Source: Limonium bicolor (lineage: Eukaryota; Streptophyta; Magnoliopsida; Caryophyllales; Plumbaginaceae). Taken from it: a stretch of DNA of 64,000 bases. Both the position numbers and the translations under genes were made by a program. The DNA is taken from positions 300,090,167 to 300,154,166 of the forward strand of contig CM041779.1 in NCBI GenBank assembly GCA_023374045.1, read 5' to 3'. This document shows, piece by piece, positions 22,759 to 33,564 of this stretch. Below the pieces are notes generated by a model. That model had not been told where the DNA came from, searched no databases, and was given only the letters and a program-made list of their open reading frames with translations. The stretch's first letter is position 1. Every line of letters begins with the position of its first letter.

Positions 22759-23953
22759 ACTTAAGCACTTTGGACTTTCTTGATGATGTGCCCCACAAGG
22801 CATAACAGAGATAAATCCCGAGAGATGAGCAGTGAAGGAATGACGGTTCCCCCGGTGGTATGGAAGCACTGATTAATCTGGAAGGTGATTATCCCAATCA
22901 TTCACACTCAGCTCCACATAAAATTAGCCACGATTTTTATTTTGCACTTACATCTATGTGTGATCATGTTTCAAAATTTAGCAAAAATCAGAAAATGAAT
23001 CATGTCGAACACTCCAATGAAATACATTCAAAGCTGATTATCTCAAATGATTTGAAATAATAATGATTTCAAAATTGTTATTTCCAAAGCAGTTTTAAAA
23101 CCGATTTTAATCAAAGTCTTCCAAAAAACAAACTTTGTCAAATGGTTTGTAAAGAATAGATTTCAAAAATCTACTACTTGTGGAGGGTGATTTTTCGGTA
23201 TGAGGGGGGGTCTATCTAAATATGGTTCTTGACTGAAAAGCCTAGATCCTAAAATGCCATTCTGTGGAGGGGGAAAACCCGTTATTTTGGCATCCCTCAA
23301 ATACCTACTCCATCGTCCGTCTTTCCCAGAAAGCATGAAGGAGAGTGCGAGTGTGCACTACACCCGCTCTCGATGGGCCCCACGCGGACTTATGCCTCTA
23401 TAAGGCGGAATTGACTAGAGTCGCCACCTAGTTTGACCTAAGGAACTAGGAAGGGAGGAGAAGGGTTCTAAGAACCGTTAATTGACTATGATGATTTATT
23501 GCCTATGGATAGGGACTATCTGGTCATTTGCAGAGATTCTGTTGTGGGTTCACACTGGGTTACACCCCTCAGAAGTGGCAACGACCACGACTTCGGATTG
23601 GTGCCCGAGGAATCCTCGGTCTCCAATTGTCGGTATTGTCTTCTTTCAAAACCTTATTAGAGAGATTCAATTAAAAGCCAAGGATAGGATTAGGATGGGA
23701 AGAGAGTAAACGAGTGGATGAGGCAAGCTTTTCTGCCAAGCTAGTGCCAAGAAGAAGAATTGACGAATTCGGATGAGTATAGAATGAAGATTTGGAAAGA
23801 GTCGGAGGTTGAGTGAATAGACAAGACTTGAAGTCTGATGGTTTAAAGTTTGTGGGAGCCGAAGAAGGTTTGAGTGTTTGAGAGATATGAAAGCCACCTT
23901 AGAGGGGGAAAAGAGTTTTTGTTTGGAATGGGGTCGCACCCTAGATGGGCTGC

Positions 23954-23993
23954 CTACGTACTCAACTCCCTATCGAGATCAGACCTTACGTAG
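23954..23993 (-). other. Two-stem hairpin, outer 3' LTR
   Basis: Outer stem CTACGTA/TACGTAG is intact. The inner stem CTCAAC/ATCGAG has two mismatches, so this copy is weaker than that in the partner LTR. Confidence 0.65.
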
Positions 23994-26900
23994 TTCAGAT
24001 TTTTTGGAAGTTTTGAGGTTTTGAGATTCGGAGGAGTTTGGAGTTTCAAGAAGTTTCGGGTTTGTGGTGCTAGTCTGTGAGACGCTCGGGTCTGTAAGAC
24101 ATTTGAAACCTTGAGATGTCAAAGTCTGTGAGACGCTCGGGGTCTGTGAGACACTCGGGTCTGTGAGACACTCGGGCCTGTGAGACAATCAAATCATTGG
24201 AGTGACAAAGTCTGTGAGACGCTCGGGTCTATGAGACATTTAGAGAGTAGAGGAAATTGGAATTGAATTGAAATCAAAATTGAATTGAAGTTGAATGAAT
24301 TTTGATTTGAATTGGAATTGAACTGAATTTTTGAATGAATTGGGAATTGCATTGAATTTTTGAATGAATTGGGAATTGAAATGAATTTTGAATGAACTGA
24401 AATTGAATTGAATTTTTGAATGACTTGGGAATGAAATGAATTTTGAATGAACTGAAATTGAATGAAATTTCAAATCGAATTGGAATTTACAAGTCAGGTT
24501 GAATTTGGCCTGAATTGAATTGATTTGGACTGAATTGAATTGATTTGGGCCGAATTGAATTGAATTGATTTTGGAATTGAACTTTGGTTGAATTTGCAAT
24601 TGAATTTGGGTTGATTTGGACCTTTGAAAAGCGGGCCAGTTTGGGCCTTGAAGAATGGGACAGGTCAGATATGGGTCAAGTTTTTTGGGCTTCAAAAAAA
24701 TGGGTCTTGTTATTGGGCCTTAAAAATGGGCCGAAAGAGACATGTTAAATTGGCCCAAATCTGGGCCTTGAAAAGCGGGCCGGATTTGGGCCTTGGGTTT
24801 TGAATTGGGCTTTGGCTTGATTGGTGATTTGCTTGAGTTTGAATTTTGGGCTTGGAAGAATGGGCCAGGTTAGTCTTGAAGTTTGCCTCATTTTGAAATA
24901 GAATTTGTCTTTTTGATTGTGAATTTTATTCTTGTCATTATGGAAGGTTTGGAAAGTTTTTTTTTATATACTAGGATAGATATTACCCACAAACAGGTAC
25001 TACGACCCTCGGGTACTACGACCTTAATGTGAGTAACATCTGCAAATTGTCCTAAGGCTTTTCTATAGAGGCACACAGAAAATTGTGAACCCAAAACAAT
25101 ACATCTATTCTAAAATGAGTAGGTAACCTAAAAGGCTTCTAGGGTCATTTGTCTTATTAGCCCAGATCGGCTCAGCCGCAAATGATAAACAAATGAAGAT
25201 AAAAACGCAACAAAGATTAATCAGATGAAACAAGATTAACAGACACATTAAACGGAATTCAGAGCTCGTGTTGTAATGGTCACAAATCTTTATTCTTTTA
25301 CGGCTTGACAAACTAATTCACTTATACACAGGTGAGCATCCATCCATTTATAGCCTGATAAAAAATAAATAAATAAACTACCATGCCAATAGAACCGTTG
25401 GCACAAGCTGTACATTCCCAATGTCTAGGTTAAAGTCCTAATAACAGGTTGCTCATGTTTATATTTCCCTTATTTGATTAGCATACTCTTAACTAGTCAA
25501 GAAACAAAAGAAAGCTGTGTGATCTAGACCTTAATCCAGCAGATAGAGAAACCTAAACAAAACTTGCATATTCACATAAATCTAATGAAAAACATGTACA
25601 AATTGTTTCTGAAACACAAACTGGGAAAGCTAGAACAATTAGAGACACGTCTTGGGTGGAGTGTACTAACATGCACTTCAATCTATGTTGGAGGTTGTAG
25701 AAGTTAGGAATGAAATACCGAGGAAGACGATAAGATTTCCTGCAAAGAAACCAAGTCACAAACCAAATGCACGTAAGAGTAGTGCGCTAGGACAATTAGA
25801 TAAACACAAATGTGTGTGGAAAGAGTGTGTGAGTAGAAACGGAGCTTATCCTTGTAATGCGAGTCTGAACAGATGGGATATCACAGCTATGCGGAAAAAA
25901 CATGATATGCCGACATATCTGCACATAAAAAGGAAGAGCGATAGTCTCCTGCAAATAACTCATAGACATACAATAATATGGTCAGACAATGTACATCATG
26001 AATATAAATTGACAAAACAGAGTGATGAGATAACCTGTAATTCAAAAATCTACTCCAAGGGGTTATGGAAAAACACACGAATTGCTAGTGCACGGGTAAT
26101 TTAAAGCAGCAGAAATAATAATGAGTAGATGAGGTAATATGTGTGTGCCCATTGTTATCCAGGATGGCTATCTCCTTTCTGGGGTGACAACAAACCATCT
26201 CAGATCAGACCCAGACAGAATATAGAGAAACCACGCTGAATCAAAAGTGAACCGTCACCCTAAATCAGGTTGACCCAGGCAATATTTAGAGCTAGACAAG
26301 GAAATGAACAAAACACAGAGTCTGGAAAAAAAAGACTAGCATATGACCACAGAAAAAAAAAGAATGACAGGTCAGAGTTGGGACTCGTATTCGTGGGAAC
26401 AAACGGTAATAAGCGTAAGCATCAGTAAAACCCTGAGAACAGTAGTAATCACAAAAAAAATGCAAACAGATATTGTAACCAAGTTATTTCTGGTTCTTGC
26501 GCAGCTATGGTATCGATGAAGTATTCAGGTTCTGGGTTTTCTTGTTTTGCTTGGGGAAATCAAGGGAGGAAGATGAGAATGGCCGATAAAAGGAAACAGA
26601 GGTAAGGAACATGGCGATATAAGGGGTTATCGCTCTCAACACCGAATTCAAAGAACTGGAGAGGTTTAGCACTCGATTTCAGCTTGAAAATCATGGAGGA
26701 AGGATGAGAATCGGCAACGATCCAGAGGACAAAGACCGTCGAGTAAGTTGACTCTTTACTTTCTTTTCGGTTTCGAATTTTCCTGAGCAATGAAGGTGGC
26801 GATTGGAGTTTTGGATCGGGAGGAGGAAAAGGATGATTGATGCATAGATGGGAGTTTTTTCAGGGTTTCTTTCTTCAGTGATGATGGTGGTGGAAGATGG

Positions 26901-27620
26901 TGTTGCTGGATTTTGTGGGCGAAATCACTCAACGGAGCAAAGTGGGTCGAGTGATGAGGAGGAGAGGGGTGCAGTGAGTATGTTCTTCGTTCGCCATGAG
27001 TGAAGAGAATGAAGGTGCACAAATACGTTCCTGGTTCACTAGTTGAAGAAGAAGGAGATTGTGTACTCCTCGTTCATCGGTTGAAGAAAAGGAAGAAGTA
27101 GACTGTAGAGCTTGTGTATTTCCTTTTTGCCAGCTTCAGGTTGCGAATTACCGTGAGTATGAAAATGAAGAGAGTTGAGGCTACTACTTGTTTGCCAGTA
27201 GGATTGCAAATTACCGGTGAAGAGAATGAAAGGAGCGTGAGTGAAAGAAATGAAGGAGGGAGCTATGTGATTCTCATTCACCAGTTTGATTTGGTAAAAC
27301 TCTCAATAATTGAAGAGAATGAAGATCGAGAGAGTCTGTATAAACAGAGGAGAAGTTTTGGGATCGGTGTCGGCAGTTATCCCTTATGTGTATATTTTTG
27401 TACTGGAAAATGGATGAGAGCAATATTAAGGCTGCAGTAGGATCGGTCTCCAGGTTTTCCTCTGATTGTAGAAGATTGATCGATGTGTGAGTAGGAAGAA
27501 GAAAGTGAGGGTGACGGCTAGGTTTCCTTTTTTGAAGATGGAAAGGATGATCGAGAGAAGAAGATGATGAGAGAATGAGACGGCGCCGGTCTTGCTGGTT
27601 TCTAGGGTTATTGTTCCTCT

Positions 27621-27630
27621 GTTTTTATAG
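27621..27630 (-). promoter_or_regulatory. TATA box of the outer 3' LTR
   Basis: Minus strand CTATAAAAAC about 410 bases from the LTR's sense start. Same sequence and place as in the partner LTR (62142-62151). Confidence 0.6.
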
Positions 27631-27723
27631 AAGAGAGATTGGAGTGTTAGGCTTTGTTTGATTTGATGGATAATGAGAGAAAAGTGGAGTGGAGGATAAA
27701 AAAAACACAAAAATGCCTATCTA

Positions 27724-27790
27724 TCTAAGACTCGAACCCAGGACCCCTGGCATCTCCTTTGCATAATCTAACCAATTGAGCTGTGACAGA
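27724..27790 (-). other. tRNA-like module 1 in U3 of the outer 3' LTR
   Basis: Minus strand CAGCTCAATTGGTTAGA (A-box-like, near 27768-27784) and GGGTTCGAGTC (B-box-like, near 27729-27739), about 35 bases apart. Both agree well with the tRNA A- and B-box consensus. The arm CCAGGGGTCCTGG between them can pair with itself like a tRNA stem. It could be a tRNA relic, a SINE head or a selected tRNA mimic. Confidence 0.6.
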
Positions 27791-27859
27791 AATTGTAATA
27801 TGTAATGGAAGAATTAAAAGAATACTTCTATTGCGAGTTGAACTGAAAAACAAAACATC

Positions 27860-27935
27860 CAGGCAACCTCTACAGGTTTCGAACCGGGGTTAATTCATTC
27901 TAAAAAAATACATTAACCAGCTATGCTAACTCAAA
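27860..27935 (-). other. tRNA-like module 2 in U3 of the outer 3' LTR
   Basis: Minus strand TTAGCATAGCTGGTTAATG (A-box-like, near 27911-27929) and CCGGTTTCGAAACCTGT-like B-box (GGTTCGAAACC, 27875-27885). Together with module 1 this makes two tRNA-type promoters in tandem just inside the LTR start. Confidence 0.55.
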
Positions 27936-28014
27936 CTCAATATGCACATGAATTTTTGAAAAAAAAGACAACGACCCTCTCATTTTATTTATTTGTTGGA
28001 GTTTTCTTTATAGG

Positions 28015-28116
28015 GTGAGAATTTTTGGTGTCTACAGATGGCTCCCCTTGATTCAATTCTGCAAGAGAAGACTTGCAGAATTGGATCAAGGTTGAAAGGG
28101 TGCCAAAAATTCTCAC
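28015..28116. repeat. Palindrome over the LTR/polypurine junction, outer element
   Basis: Outer arms GTGAGAATTTTTGG (28015-28028) and CCAAAAATTCTCAC (28103-28116). The inner arms CTTGATTCAATTCTGCAAG and CTTGCAGAATTGGATCAAG are separated here by AGAAGA instead of CC. The LTR start at 28036 lies between outer and inner stem. Confidence 0.9.
28037..28049 (-). other. Polypurine tract of the outer element
   Basis: Sense AAGGGGAGCCATC directly before TGTAGACACC, identical to that of D and the inner element. Confidence 0.75.
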
Positions 28117-28309
28117 TGCGGTTTATGAGATGCAACTACGATTGCAAAAGGATAGGAGATGCATGACCAGCCTATGACGTAAAGATTTAATGCAAAAATA
28201 TTTACAATTGGTCTAGAATACAAAGGTTTTGATGGGTGAGAGACAAGCCCTGAACACAATGGTTGGATTTGCTAAACGAATTTTGAACATGAGCAATTGT
28301 TGGGTTCGG

Positions 28310-28605
28310 TGCATGAGGGCTTATGACGAGCCTCAACTGGACCTATTGACATCCAGTCCTAGGACTTATGACGAGCCTAGAATGCAATTGGAAGTACGAG
28401 GACTTAGGAGAGCCTAGGATGCTAACAATAGTTGGTTTTAGCGCACGAGGACTTAGGCGAGCCTCAACTGGACCTCTTGACATCCAGTCCTAGGACTTAT
28501 GACGAGCCTAGAATGCAATTGAAAGTACGAGGACTTAGGAGAGCCTCAACTAGACCTCTTGACATCTAGCTATTGGACTTATGACGAGCCTATAATACTT
28601 TGCTT
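28310..28605. repeat. T1-type tandem array, outer element
   Basis: Four to five diverged units with GAGGACTTATGACGAGCCT, CAACTGGACCTCTTGACATC and CCAGTCCTAGGACTTATGAC. Related to the array at 2995-4150, but GACGGGCC has become GACGAGCC throughout. Confidence 0.85.
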
Positions 28606-28614
28606 GTGTACCGT

Positions 28615-29476
28615 ACTAGTAGCGTAATAGCTGCCTAGTAGGCGGATGTGAAACGATCTCACACTAGTAGCGTAATAGCTGCCCAGTGGAGGAAAAGTGA
28701 TGGGACCGTACTAGTAGCGTAATAGCTGCCTAGCAGGCGGATGTGCAACGATCTCGCACTAGTAGCGTAATAGCTGCCTAGCGGAGGAAAAATGTTGGGA
28801 CCGTACTAGTAGCGTAATAGCTGCCTAGCAGGCGGATGTGCAACGATCTCGCACTAGTAGCGTAATAGCTGCCTAGCGGAGGAAAAATATTGGGACCGTA
28901 CTAGTAGCGTAATAGCTGCCTAGTGGGTTATAAAGTGAACGATCTCGCACTAGTAGCGTAATAGCTGCCTAGTGGAGGAAAAAAGGCGAGACCGCACTAG
29001 TAGCATAATAGCTGCCTAGAGGGTTATGAATTGGACGATTTCGCACTAGTAGCGTAATAGCTGCCTAGTGGAGGAAAAAAGCGGGACCGCACTAGTAGCG
29101 TAATAGCTGCCTAGCGGGTTATGAAATAAATGAACTCGCACTAGTAGCGTAATAGCTGCCTAGTGGGTTATGAAGTGAACGATCTCGCACTAGTAGCGTA
29201 ATAGCTGCCTAGTGGAGGAAAAAAGGTGAGACCGCACTAGTAGCGTAATAGCTGCCTAGCAGGTTATAATTGGACGATTTCGCACTAGTAGCGTAATAGC
29301 TGACTAGTGGAGGAAAAAAGCGGGACCGCACTAGTAGCGTAATAGCTGCCTAGCGGGTTATGAAATGAACGAACTCACACTAGTAGCGTAATAGCTGCCT
29401 AGCGGGTTATGAAATGAACGAACTCGCACTAGTAGCGTAATAGCTGCCTAGTGGAGGAAAAAAAGCGGGACCGTAC
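28615..29476. repeat. T2 array, left part, interrupted by the inner element
   Basis: About 18 cores CACTAGTAGCGTAATAGCTG followed by CCTAG, spaced about 47-48 bases, with two alternating spacers (GTGGAGGAAAAA type and GGGTTATGAA type) giving a dimer of about 95 bases. Each core is an imperfect inverted repeat (CTAG, AGC, GCT, CTAG). The array breaks inside a core at the CGTAC duplicated by the inner element and continues at 49848. Confidence 0.92.
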
Positions 29477-30230
29477 TGTGGAGGGTGATTTTTCGGTATG
29501 AGGGGGGGTCTGTCTAAATATGAACTGACTGAAAAGCCGAGATCCTAGAAAATGCCATTCTGTGGAGGGTGAGAACCCGTTATTCTTAGCATCCCTCAAA
29601 TACCTACTAAATCGTCCGTCTTTCCCAGAAAGTATAAAGGGGAGTGCAAGTGTGCACTACACCCGCTCTCGATGGGCTCCACGCGGACTTATGCCCTAAG
29701 GGCGGAAATTGACTAGAGTCGCCACCTAGTTTGACCTAAAGAACTAGGAAGGGGGGAGAAGGGTTCTAAGAACCGTTAATTGACTCTGAGATTGTTGCCT
29801 ATGGATAGGACTTATCTGGTCATACCAAAGATTCTGTGTGGGTTCGCACTGGGTTACACCCCTTAGAAGTGGCAACGACCACGACTTCGGATTGGTGCCC
29901 GAGGAAACCTCGGTCTCCAATTGTCGGGAATGCCTTCTTTCAAAACCTTATTAGAGAGATTCATTTAAAAGCCAAGGATAGGATTAGAACAAGAGGAGAG
30001 GAAACGAGTGGATGAGGCGAGCTTTTCTGCCAAGCTAGCGCCAAGAAGAAGAATTGATGAATTCAAATGAGTATAGAATGAAAGATTAAGATTCTGATTT
30101 TGAGAGTTCAAGAAGTCAAAGGTTTGTGGGAGTCAGAAGGGATTTGAATGTTTGATAGACATGAATATCACCCAAGAGTTGGGAAAGGGGTTATTTGGAT
30201 TGGAATGGGGTCGCACCCTAGATGGGCTGC

Positions 30231-30270
30231 CTACGTACTCAACTCCCTGTTGAGATCAGACCTTACGTAG
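30231..30270 (-). other. Two-stem hairpin, inner 3' LTR
   Basis: Intact CTACGTA/TACGTAG and CTCAAC/GTTGAG stems, identical to the copy in the 5' LTR. Confidence 0.75.
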
Positions 30271-31799
30271 TTCACGGTATTTGGGTTTTGGAAGTCAGAT
30301 GTTTGTGGAGTTTGAAGATATTTGAGGTGTTTGAGATTTAGAAGGGTTTGAAGTTTCGAGAAGTTTCGGGTTTGGGATGCTAGTCTGTGAGACGCTCGGG
30401 TCTGTGAGACGTTTGAAACCTTGAGATGTCAAAGTCTGTGAGACGCTCGGATCTGTGAGACGCTCGGGTCTGTGAGATGCTCAGGTCTGTGAGACATTCG
30501 AATCATTGGAATAATAAAGTTTGTGAGACACTCAGGTCTGTGAGACATTTAGAGTGTGGGAGAAATTGGAATAGAATTGAAATTGAATTGAAATCAAAGT
30601 TGTATCGAGGTTGAATGGATATTTATCAGAATGGAATTGAATTTGAATTGAATTGAATTGGAATGAACTTGGAATTGAATTGAGTTGGATTGATTTTTTT
30701 TGCTGATCTTGAAATGGAATTGGGCCAGATTTTGGGCCTTAAATTGAATTGAATTTGAATTGAAATTGAGGTTGAATTTGAATGAATTTTGAAATGGATG
30801 AATTCGGATCAAATCGGAATGAATGAATTTTTACCGAATCAGAATTGAAAGAATTTTATTGAATCAGAATTGAAAGGAATTTTATTGAATCGAAATGAAT
30901 GAATTTGAATCGAATTGGAATGAATGGATTTTTATCGAATTGGAGTTGAATGGATTTTTGAATTGAATTTGGGTTGGGGTTGAAAATGGACCAGGTCAAA
31001 GTTAGACGGAGTCAAAGTGGGATCGAGTCAAAGTTGGGTCAAGGTCAAACTTGGGTTGGTCAAAGTACAACTAAATTGGGCCCTAGTCAAGGTTTGGGCA
31101 GGATTGGGCCTTGGTTGGACTTTTGGGCTAGTTGGGCCGGAATGGACTTTTGGGCTTGTTGGACTAGAATGGGCTTTTGGGCCTGTTGGACTAGAATGGG
31201 CTTTTGGGCCTGTTGGTTTTTTTCTTGGGCTTGAATGAATTGGGATCTTGCTTTTTATTTGAAATCTCTTTGGAAATTGTTGATTTGATTTGTACATAGT
31301 AATGAACATTAGGAGACAATTTTGGTTTTGAAGGTGGAGTTGGGCTGGATTTTTGATTGGGCCGGATTTGAGCCTTGGAAAATTAGGCCAGATTTATTTG
31401 GGCCTAGAATTGGGCCTTTGAAAAGAGGGCCAGTTTGGGCCTTGGGCTTTTTTTATTTTGGATGTTGGGCTTTATTTGACATTTGAATTGAATTGATGTT
31501 TGGATTTGAAATTGAATGATTTTTGGAATGAAACTTGATGATTTTTTTATTAGAATTGGAATGTTGATTGTGCATTTTATTCTGACATTAAGGGATGATT
31601 TGAAAAGTTTTGAGGAAAACGGGTATTCCTCACATGGACCGTGTCTAGGACCCGTATGCATTGAGGATACCCAAACCTAAGGCTTTTCTACAAAGAGGTG
31701 TCCTATGAGCTATCTAGGGCTTCCTATATCTTGGGCCTCTATATTGGGCTAGGCCCAACAATTGCCAAGCTAGTCTATAAAATGTAACATATAATACAA

Positions 31800-33564
31800 T
31801 GTTGGGGTAAAACCTAACGGTAAATTGTGTTGGGGGTTTATCCTAGCGGCAAGTGCACCGGTCGGTTATAGCAAGTTTAAATCTCGGAGTATTCCCTGAG
31901 TATCGAATCCAAGGAGGCAGCGGCTAGTTTAATTTCTACTTACACACAAAACAAATAACAGGAAATTGGGGGGTTTTTGTATGTGATGGTGAATGTCGTA
32001 AAAGAGTTCAAAAAGCAATAAACAACAGGTAAATAATTGTTTTGATTTTTGTTTGGTAAAGGAAATTCCGGTTTACTACTTCTCTCTAGATTGCAATTTC
32101 TTCCCCTAAGTGATTTCTGCAATATTCTGAATAAAACCCTAGAATAAGGATAACTCGTATTCGGTCTCCCGCTCCACGAATTCTAATTAACAAAGACCGA
32201 ATCCTAACTCTCGTTATGAATCCACTGTTTACTAATTGCTTTAAGCATAGTCTAGATTGATGGTCAGCTAGTGTTTTAGAGGAATTACCATCTCTATACT
32301 AACCGGTTCTTTCCCTGTAGTCAATTGATAGCCGCAGTTCTCACTTATAAGCTAACAAACTGGTAGACTCATTTAATTGATCAGATTAACAAGTCTAAGA
32401 ATTCATAAGGGTAAAGAACTTTATTGTACTGCAGAAAACCACAAAGGTTCAGAAATAATTATCTAGAGATACATAGTAAACCGAAATTAAAAGCGACTAC
32501 TCAGCCATAGACAAAATAACAATGCTCAATATAAACAGCATAAGGATAGAGGGATTTAGCAGAAAAACTGATTTTAGAAGCCGTGGTCGAGTCTGCAATT
32601 TCCACAAATGTCTGAGTCACGTCCGGCTGTCTTGGGTCGGACGTAGATCCGGACACGTTGTCCTGGTGCTGTCCGGATCCGGACGTTAATCCGGACGCGG
32701 GTAAATGAAGCGCTGCGAGCAGGGTTTTGTCTGTGAGTGAGGGTGAAGGTTTACGGGAAGGATTTATGAATGGAGATGGATGTTTTATCGTGGAAGAGAG
32801 GGTGATATGTAGAGAGGGAGAAGAGAGGATTGTGTAATGGAGAGACTCAGAGAGTCAGGTGCGATTTGAAATGAACGATGAATGGCTCCTTAAATAGGAA
32901 TAGAAATCAGACAGACGTTGGTGGAAGTTTGGTGTGCACTGTATTAATTGAGTATGGGTGATGCTTATTATACTCTGAGGCCTGATAATTGCGCCGCCCG
33001 TCTGATAATTGCGCCGAAAGCCCAATTATCAGTACGGGTGCGTTTTTATTTTTCATCACTGTGTGACGTCCGGACTGTGTCCGGGTTGTGTCCTGGTCCG
33101 GACGTGACACAGAACCTCTAGATCTGAAACTCGAAACATGTCCGGATCTCTGTCCGGATCCGGACGTGAGACAGCGGTTTTGGATCTGAATCTCGGAATA
33201 TGTCCGGATCGCTGTCCGGATCCGGACAAGACACAGAATTCTCGTTTGGGTCACGTCCGGCTAGGTTGACCCGGACATAGATCCGGACGTGAGACGTCCG
33301 GATCTGCGTCCGGCCAGGTTGACCCGGACACGACCAATTTTTGTGTCTCTTTTCCTGATTTGTTCCCCGTTTCTTGCGTTGTAATCCTTATGATGTAAAG
33401 TCTTCATTTCTCTGGGTTTTTCCTATATTTAGCATATAAAACATCAGTTCTCATCAAAACATCAATCTTAGGAAAAACACATAATAAGTGGGAAACATTG
33501 CCTGAATTGTTACAAATTATAAGGTAATTAAACCCTAAAAAGCCTATATGTTTTACACTTATCA
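31800..33564. mobile_element. Solo LTR S of an unrelated LTR retrotransposon
   Basis: Comparison with the partner LTR at 46697 shows an exact extra block here, starting TGTTGGGGTAAAACC and ending TTTTACACTTATCA, with TG...CA ends and a perfect TACAA duplication (31795-31799 and 33565-33569). It has no primer site or coding frame. The text CGGCAAGTGCACCGGTCGG near one end and the short TGATAAGTGT start on the minus strand suggest minus-strand sense, but the superfamily is undetermined. It is the youngest insertion of the nest. Confidence 0.95.
32625..33340. repeat. GTCCGGATCCGGAC-type inverted repeats in S
   Basis: At least ten occurrences of TCCGGATC, CCGGAC or GTCCGG, many as short palindromes (CTGTCCGGATCCGGAC). 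They concentrate at 32625-32700 and 33060-33340, with degenerate units of about 60-70 bases containing ATCTGAAACTCGAAACATG-like spacers. Confidence 0.8.

Larger units (their letters stand above)
21771..23173 (+). mobile_element. Element C interior, 5' part
   Basis: Downstream of the primer site, the leader (GGAAGACTGAACTCCATTCA, then AGGATTCCCCAACTTCTTTC) is the reverse complement of 44280-44335 and 57600-57680 in the inner and outer elements. It also carries the conserved small frame at 22420-22758. The interior is cut at 23173/23178 by the outer element and resumes at 62551. Confidence 0.88.
23179..28036 (-). mobile_element. 3' LTR of the outer element (4858 bases)
   Basis: Edges TGTGGAGGGTGATTTTTCGG and TTTTTGGTGTCTACA. 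Near-identical to the 5' LTR at 57721-62545 (for example 25685-26100 against 60210-60540), so insertion was recent. Plus order: internal copy of the terminus (23255), hairpin, GTCTGTGAGAC block (24070-24240), AATTGAATTG tract (24240-24620), TGGGCC tract (24620-24880), unique DNA, TATA box, two tRNA-like modules. Frames within it are duplicated in the other LTR simply because the LTRs are copies. Confidence 0.95.

Noticed and set aside
24240..24695. 151-residue frames rich in F, N, Q, S, I (also 58781-59236, 30594-30812, 45449-45712)
   Set aside because: Translations of AATTGAATTG simple repeats; no complexity beyond the repeat.
25685..26104. 139-residue plus-strand frame, repeated at 60210-60539
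   Set aside because: Copy due to LTR duplication; it is antisense to the element, and the second copy is truncated by a frameshift.
27724..27790. Functional tRNA gene
   Set aside because: A and B boxes are good, but acceptor-stem pairing could not be shown and the module lies in every copy of an LTR. Kept as tRNA-like only.
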